Part shown: one piece after another, positions 59,389 through 64,000 of the stretch
Numbering within the stretch: position 1 is the first letter of the stretch
How the letters are laid out: each line of letters starts with the position of its first letter
Translations under genes and position numbers: made by a program
From: Plecoglossus altivelis
Taxonomy: Eukaryota > Chordata > Actinopteri > Osmeriformes > Plecoglossidae
DNA: 64,000 nt
NCBI GenBank assembly: GCA_036571765.1
Contig: BROE01000023.1
Coordinates: forward strand, 6,435,598 to 6,499,597
Reading direction: 5' to 3'
Notes under the pieces: model-generated
Seen by the model: only the letters and a program-made list of their open reading frames with translations
What the model was told of the DNA's origin: nothing
Databases searched by the model: none

Positions 59389-59601
59389 GTTTAGAGGTTT
59401 TGCCAAAGCAGTGATGCGAAGTCTAATAGAACGCTGCTCCGCCAGACTATTGTGCGTTTTCTAGAGCGCGACGCTCAAGGACACATTCACTGCAAAGAGC
59501 TTCCCAGACGCGCCACAGCTTATTTCGGAATTGAACGGACCGATGCCTTCTGCCTGAAACGTTGAAGAGGAGTGTGTGAATTTTGACGATTATTTTTCGC
59601 A

Positions 59602-59649
59602 ATGTATTTGGAAGATGTGGCATCTCTTTGCGAATGTTTCACTTTTCAG
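59602..59649 (+). promoter_or_regulatory. epo: Upstream ATG overlapping the epo start (uORF)
   Basis: An ATG at 59602 with a purine at -3 is 32 bases before the proposed epo ATG, in another frame. It reads 16 codons to the exon end, continues in exon 2 and stops there at TGA after six more codons. If it is in the mRNA it overlaps the epo start and could lower translation. Confidence 0.45.
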
Positions 59650-62600
59650 GTAGAGGTAAGGGCGATTATTTGTCTGATTAGTTGAAGCGAAGTCAGGTTT
59701 TTATTCCTATTGTGTGGGCAACGTGTATTTTCCCATCTTTTCCGTCTTCTGAAAATGTACATGGAAATAGTAACCGTAATAATGATGTTTATATAAGATA
59801 TGCCAATTTATTTGTAACACTTCAGCAGCTAAACATAGGTTATAGCTTGCATTATATGGCATTGTTCAAGTAGTAAAATCTTAAAGACATGTTCAATTGA
59901 AAAGGTTATTGGCTAATGCAGTTGCATGAAAACAGTTGAAAACTCTTTTACGAGGTTTGACGCAGCTGAATTCTGTGAAGCCTTAACATTGAACTTGTGC
60001 GCAAGTTCCAGCTCAGAGGAGCGCTTTACGCACGGGGTTCCCACCCTCGGGTCTAAATTGGGCTATTTAATAGCTGTAAATTATTTATTGAAACATTTTT
60101 CATATTTATCCCAACAGATGTGGTAGTCAACAACATATAGCAGACTGATATATAAACTATGAGTTGATGTTTTTTCTTTGTCATGTACCCGCGTGAGTTA
60201 CTGAAATCCCCAACAACTACAGAGGGATATGGATTCATTTCCTGTTCATGCAGGGATGACAAGGGGCAAAATACGCCGTGACGCAGCTCACATTTATGCT
60301 GATTCAGTCATTTACCATGACTCGGTGAATTCCTCTTCAGTTAGGTAGCATGAATTAGCAAAAAAAACAAAACAAGAATAATACAAAAGAAACAACGATT
60401 AGGGACTTCCCTAGCTAAGATGATAAATGGCTTTACGGAAACCCCGGCAGGAAATAGTATCATGGCAGCATCACCTGATAGCTGATCTTTTCGTCATACC
60501 ATACTTCCATTGTGACCTTCACTGAGCAAAGAGCAGAGCTTTTGTAGTCTCCTGAGGAATACACGACTGCTTTGTTGGCCTATAAAAAAAAGAAAAGAGG
60601 ATTTTGACCAAGGTCATGCTAGAAGCATTCAGATTCTTTTCAACGTTTTTTTTTTTTTTAAACCTCTCCCATCAACTCCAAAGGACATCTTGATCTCAGC
60701 TTGCAGGAGTCACCCTTGCAGTCACGCATCCTTCGCTGTTTGCCAAAGCCCCGTCAGAGCCAAGTGACGATCGCACTCCTCGATCGCAAGCACCTTTTGG
60801 AAATAGCTGCAGAATCTTGGCACTCTGTCCCTAATCCTGGCATGGTTCCTGTTACCTTTCACTTTCAAACAGTTATGGCCGCGCAGCACGCGCCCACGCG
60901 CCTAGTCATTCTCACGTAGGCTGTGCCGGAGGTAGGAGTCTAGCTTTTAGACCATGAGAATTCACTCACAATGTTCAAGGGAATGGTGGGGCATTACACA
61001 CGGTGGTTTTGACAAGATCCACACCGAGATTTGAATATTTCAGCAGTCCTGGAAGACTGTTCTGGAAGTTCTGGTGCATGAATATACCGAGGAGTTGCTC
61101 ACTAGAAACAGCATTGACCTTTGCCCTCCATTTGGAAGGACTCGTGCATACGTTTGTGTGTGTCCGTGCTTGTGTGTGGATTCTGTAGCCTGTGAGGTCT
61201 CCGTGAGCCCACATAGATAATCTATCACTTGTTCTGCCTGCAGAGCTTAAAGCTGATTCATTACAAGTGACGAAACAACACAGGAACAGAATTTCCTCCA
61301 AAAGCCCTGGGATAGGACGAGGAGGACGCCGCCGCCGCGCGTGTCAGAGCTGATCGAGGCTCAACCCCATTGGAGAATCTCGCAGCGTCTCCAACAAACC
61401 CACGTTGCTCCGAGAGAACCCGCTGACCTGACGGACAGACGCCCGACTCTGCATCATCACGCACGGCCACGTCCTCCGCCCAGCATGGGTTAGCCTGGCG
61501 CTCCCCTCTCCACGGCAACCCGCAGCTCAGAACACGAGTGCTGATGGAAGACTTCCTGGACTCCCGAACACAGGCCCTCACGCTCATTAGAATGGCTGGC
61601 TGTGTTTACCGGATCAGCATGTGAGGCTGAAGACGGCTGTCTCAGACTCTTCCCCCCCCCCGGAGGCACGAAGGCCCCCCCGGAGGGATGCGTGATCCGT
61701 TTCGTCGGCCGCACAACTGCGTCATCCTGTGCAATGTGACAGGCGTGAAAGAGCGCATTCAATGTCTGCGCTCACATGATGTGTTCTCCGCTGTGACTTC
61801 ACAAACTGGTTTCAGCGCTCCAGCTCTGAGGTTGGACGTCGAGGGGTTCCGACTGTGCTTCAACACGTGTTTCGACGCTAAAGTCAGTGCACTTTTTTCC
61901 CCCAGACGCGGTGGCGTAGGGAACGTCCAGGATCACACCACTTTTAAGCCCACACAAGACCTCTTTATGCTGTTGTTTGGTTGCTTTACGTGAGCTTTAG
62001 GGATTACTCCCCCCCTCTCTAAGTGTTTGTCCGCACCAACGTATTTGCGAGTGGAACCTGACCCTCTGGAACTCATGGACCTTAGAGGAGTTGCCTGAGA
62101 ACAGACAAACACTTTTCTTTTCACTGTTGAGAGACGGTTGTCAGAATGAATGGAGCGAGAGAGGAGAGAGAGGAAGGGAGAGACGAGGGGTGAGGAAAGA
62201 CTAAAGGGCCGTCATAGCCGTTATCAGACGCAGACCTCCATGCTTGGTTTAGAGCAGAAGATGGGAGTCTTGGCTTAATCTCTTAGTTGTGCTTGCTACC
62301 AGGGGTAACATTCTAGGATGAAGGACGTTCGCAATTCCCACGCCTCCCTCGGCAAAGTAGGATCCCTCCCCCTGTGCGTTTGCGGTTGCGGTCGAGAGTG
62401 GATCCAAGACAGCGTTGTGGTTGCGCTACACTGTTGATGTGGGGAGACTAGGAGGGGGTTAGCAGATGCACCAGAGGCTTGGCTGTCTTTATATGTGTCT
62501 ATGTGTGTCTTTCCAGAGCTGTTTGCCTTGCTGCTGATGGTGTTGGAGTGGACTCGACCAGGTCTGCCGTCTCCTCTCAGACCCATCTGTGACCTGCGGG

Positions 62601-63829
62601 TCCTCGACCACTTCATCAAGGAGGCGCAAGACGCAGAGGTTGCCATGGTGAGACGTAAACGCGTGCGCGGGCTGCGTTTTGCCGGTGTACGGATCTCTTC
62701 ATGGCGGCGTCTCACTCCCCCCTCGCTCTCTCTTTGTTTTTCAGCGGTCGTGTCGAGAAGGATGTGGCCTGTCCGTGCCTGTCACCGTTCCCCAAACGAG
62801 GGTAGACTTTGCTGCCTGGGAAAGGAAAAATGTGAGTCCTCGCTTTCACGCCCAAACCAACCACACCAACCCCCCCCCCTTCCTGCATGTCTAACATCCA
62901 ACAATCTGCTTCTCTTACTTCTGGTGAAGTGCCTGCGGTTTTAATGGCCACGGTGATGAGTTTGCTAACGGGTCGTGCTTGCTCCTCCTGATCCCCGCAG
63001 ACGGTGGAGCAGGCTCGTGAGGTGCAGGCAGGCTTGTGGCTGCTGAACCAGGCCATGGGATTGCTACAAGCCTCGGCCGGCAACGCCGCGCTGCGCGGTC
63101 ACACTGACAGCGCTCTGAGGAACATGCTGAGCTTAGGACAGGTGCTACGCAGCCTCAGGATCCAGGTAAGAGGGGGGGGGGTCGAAGTTCAGAGGTTGAA
63201 GGGGGTTCGATAAGAGCGTTCCTAGCTGTTCAGCGCTCGGACATCGTGGTTTTCTGGTCAATTGATATTGTGTGTTCAGCAGTTTCGGTACATTCGTAGC
63301 GTCAGGACATCGAATTGGCCTCGGTGGCATGTCAGCATCGTGTCGCAAGAGAGAGCATGGCATTGTGAGGGTTGCACAAGGACATGCCAGTTCGCCGAAA
63401 GCAGCAAATATGTAAACACAAGTTAACAGGGTAGACGCCAAGGTCCGTTCGAGTTGGGGATCAGAACGGACGTTGGAACCAAGTGGTCAAGAGTTCCTAA
63501 AGCAAACACGATGCTGTCTAGTTAACTGCCAAAGGAAACATTGCTCATACAGTGGATTTACACTGAGTTATTTATTTAAAGCTCCCTTTTCCAGCGTTAG
63601 CTAAAGACGTATGATGCGAAACTTCCGGATTTACATTATTTTCCTCCAGAGGATTAAAGGCTTTTCTCTTTTGTTCCAGGAGTTGACCACTCCTGGCGTG
63701 CTCAGCCCCGAGGAGACATGGCGAGTGTCCACCGTCTCTGAGCTGCTCCAAGTCCACGTCAACTTCCTGCGAGGCAAAGTACACCTCCTGCTGTTCAACG
63801 CACCTGCCTGCCATCAAGACGTCAGCTGA
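59634..63829 (+). CDS. epo: Erythropoietin
   Basis: The secreted four-helix cytokine that drives red-cell production through its receptor. Exons 59634-59649, 62517-62647, 62745-62831, 63001-63165 and 63680-63829 join in phase for 182 residues. Exon 1 encodes only MFHFS plus one base; exon 2 begins with the rest of the signal (LFALLLMVLEWTRPGLPS) and PLRPICDLRVLDHF. Later parts read VPVTVPQTRVDF, GLWLLNQAMGLLQ and LLQVHVNFLRGKVHLLL. Four Cys (ICDLR, RSCREGC, PACHQ) fit the two conserved disulfides. No N-x-S/T sequon is present. Exon 1 was placed by the MFH start, the fitting donor CAG/GTAGAG and the length match to fish Epo as I recall it. A second donor six bases on (59656) would add two residues. 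Intron 1 is 2.87 kb. Confidence 0.93.
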
Positions 63830-64000
63830 TTGGCCTTCCCCACCCAAACCCCAAACCAATTAGAAACGCCCGTGGCAAAAGAAACAGGGGTTAGACAGTG
63901 ACCATTACGACCCTGTTTGTTGCCTGTGGAATCGTGTGGTCTGACATCCTCACCAGAGAAGCTGACTAGACACGTCTGTTCCTGGAGGAACGGGGACATG
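63830..64000 (+). other. epo: epo 3' untranslated region, cut by window end
   Basis: Sequence after the epo stop; no polyadenylation signal before the window ends. Confidence 0.6.

Noticed and set aside
61688..61993. A 101-codon frame in epo intron 1
   Set aside because: No domain, no splice context, and it lies within the intron between two secure epo exons.

Overview
This is a stretch of vertebrate genome, most likely from a ray-finned (teleost) fish. The genes are split by GT-AG introns and the non-coding DNA is crowded with dinucleotide microsatellites. There are L2/CR1-like LINE fragments and small hAT-like elements. The gene set (a neuroligin-2, fish-type perforin, a very large interferon-induced GTPase relic, ENDOD1-like nucleases, ufsp1, a ZP3-like egg-coat gene and erythropoietin) fits a teleost. 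The species cannot be named from the sequence alone. All identifications rest on reading the translations and recalling family features; no search was run.

Layout. Positions 1-13454 hold no recognisable coding exon. They are very rich in simple repeats and are most easily read as a large upstream intron of nlgn2. The last five coding exons of nlgn2 (+) lie at 13455-17688, ending in a gephyrin-binding-type motif and a C-terminal TTRV PDZ ligand; 3' UTR and repeat-rich DNA follow. A broken GVIN-type large GTPase lies on the minus strand at about 23163-25640. Positions 26205-43484 form a rearranged immune-type cluster. It has two copies of a perforin-like gene (one apparently intact at 26668-28705, one with a ruined C2 region at 38059-40303). 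It also has a tandem array of ENDOD1-like first exons, each followed by the 3' half of the same LINE instead of a second exon. Only the last array member (42496-43484) keeps its second exon. Two further complete ENDOD1-like genes follow (44954-46320 and 47786-49373).

From 49840 the window returns to ordered single-copy genes: ufsp1 (-, one exon), an eight-exon ZP3-like gene (+, 50979-53799) with two hAT-like MITEs in one intron, about 5.5 kb without a recognised gene, and a complete five-exon erythropoietin gene (+, 59634-63829).

The nlgn2, ufsp1, zp3-like and epo genes look like the stable frame of the locus. The GTPase, perforin and ENDOD1-like genes look like a fast-changing immune block set into it. 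The most notable points are: (1) the exon-1-plus-LINE array; (2) replacement of the expected catalytic histidine in two of three ENDOD1-like genes; (3) an extra intron with short direct repeats at its ends in one of them; (4) three short patches of strongly corrupted sequence that look like unpolished long-read assembly; and (5) an upstream ATG overlapping the epo start, with no N-glycosylation sequon in Epo.
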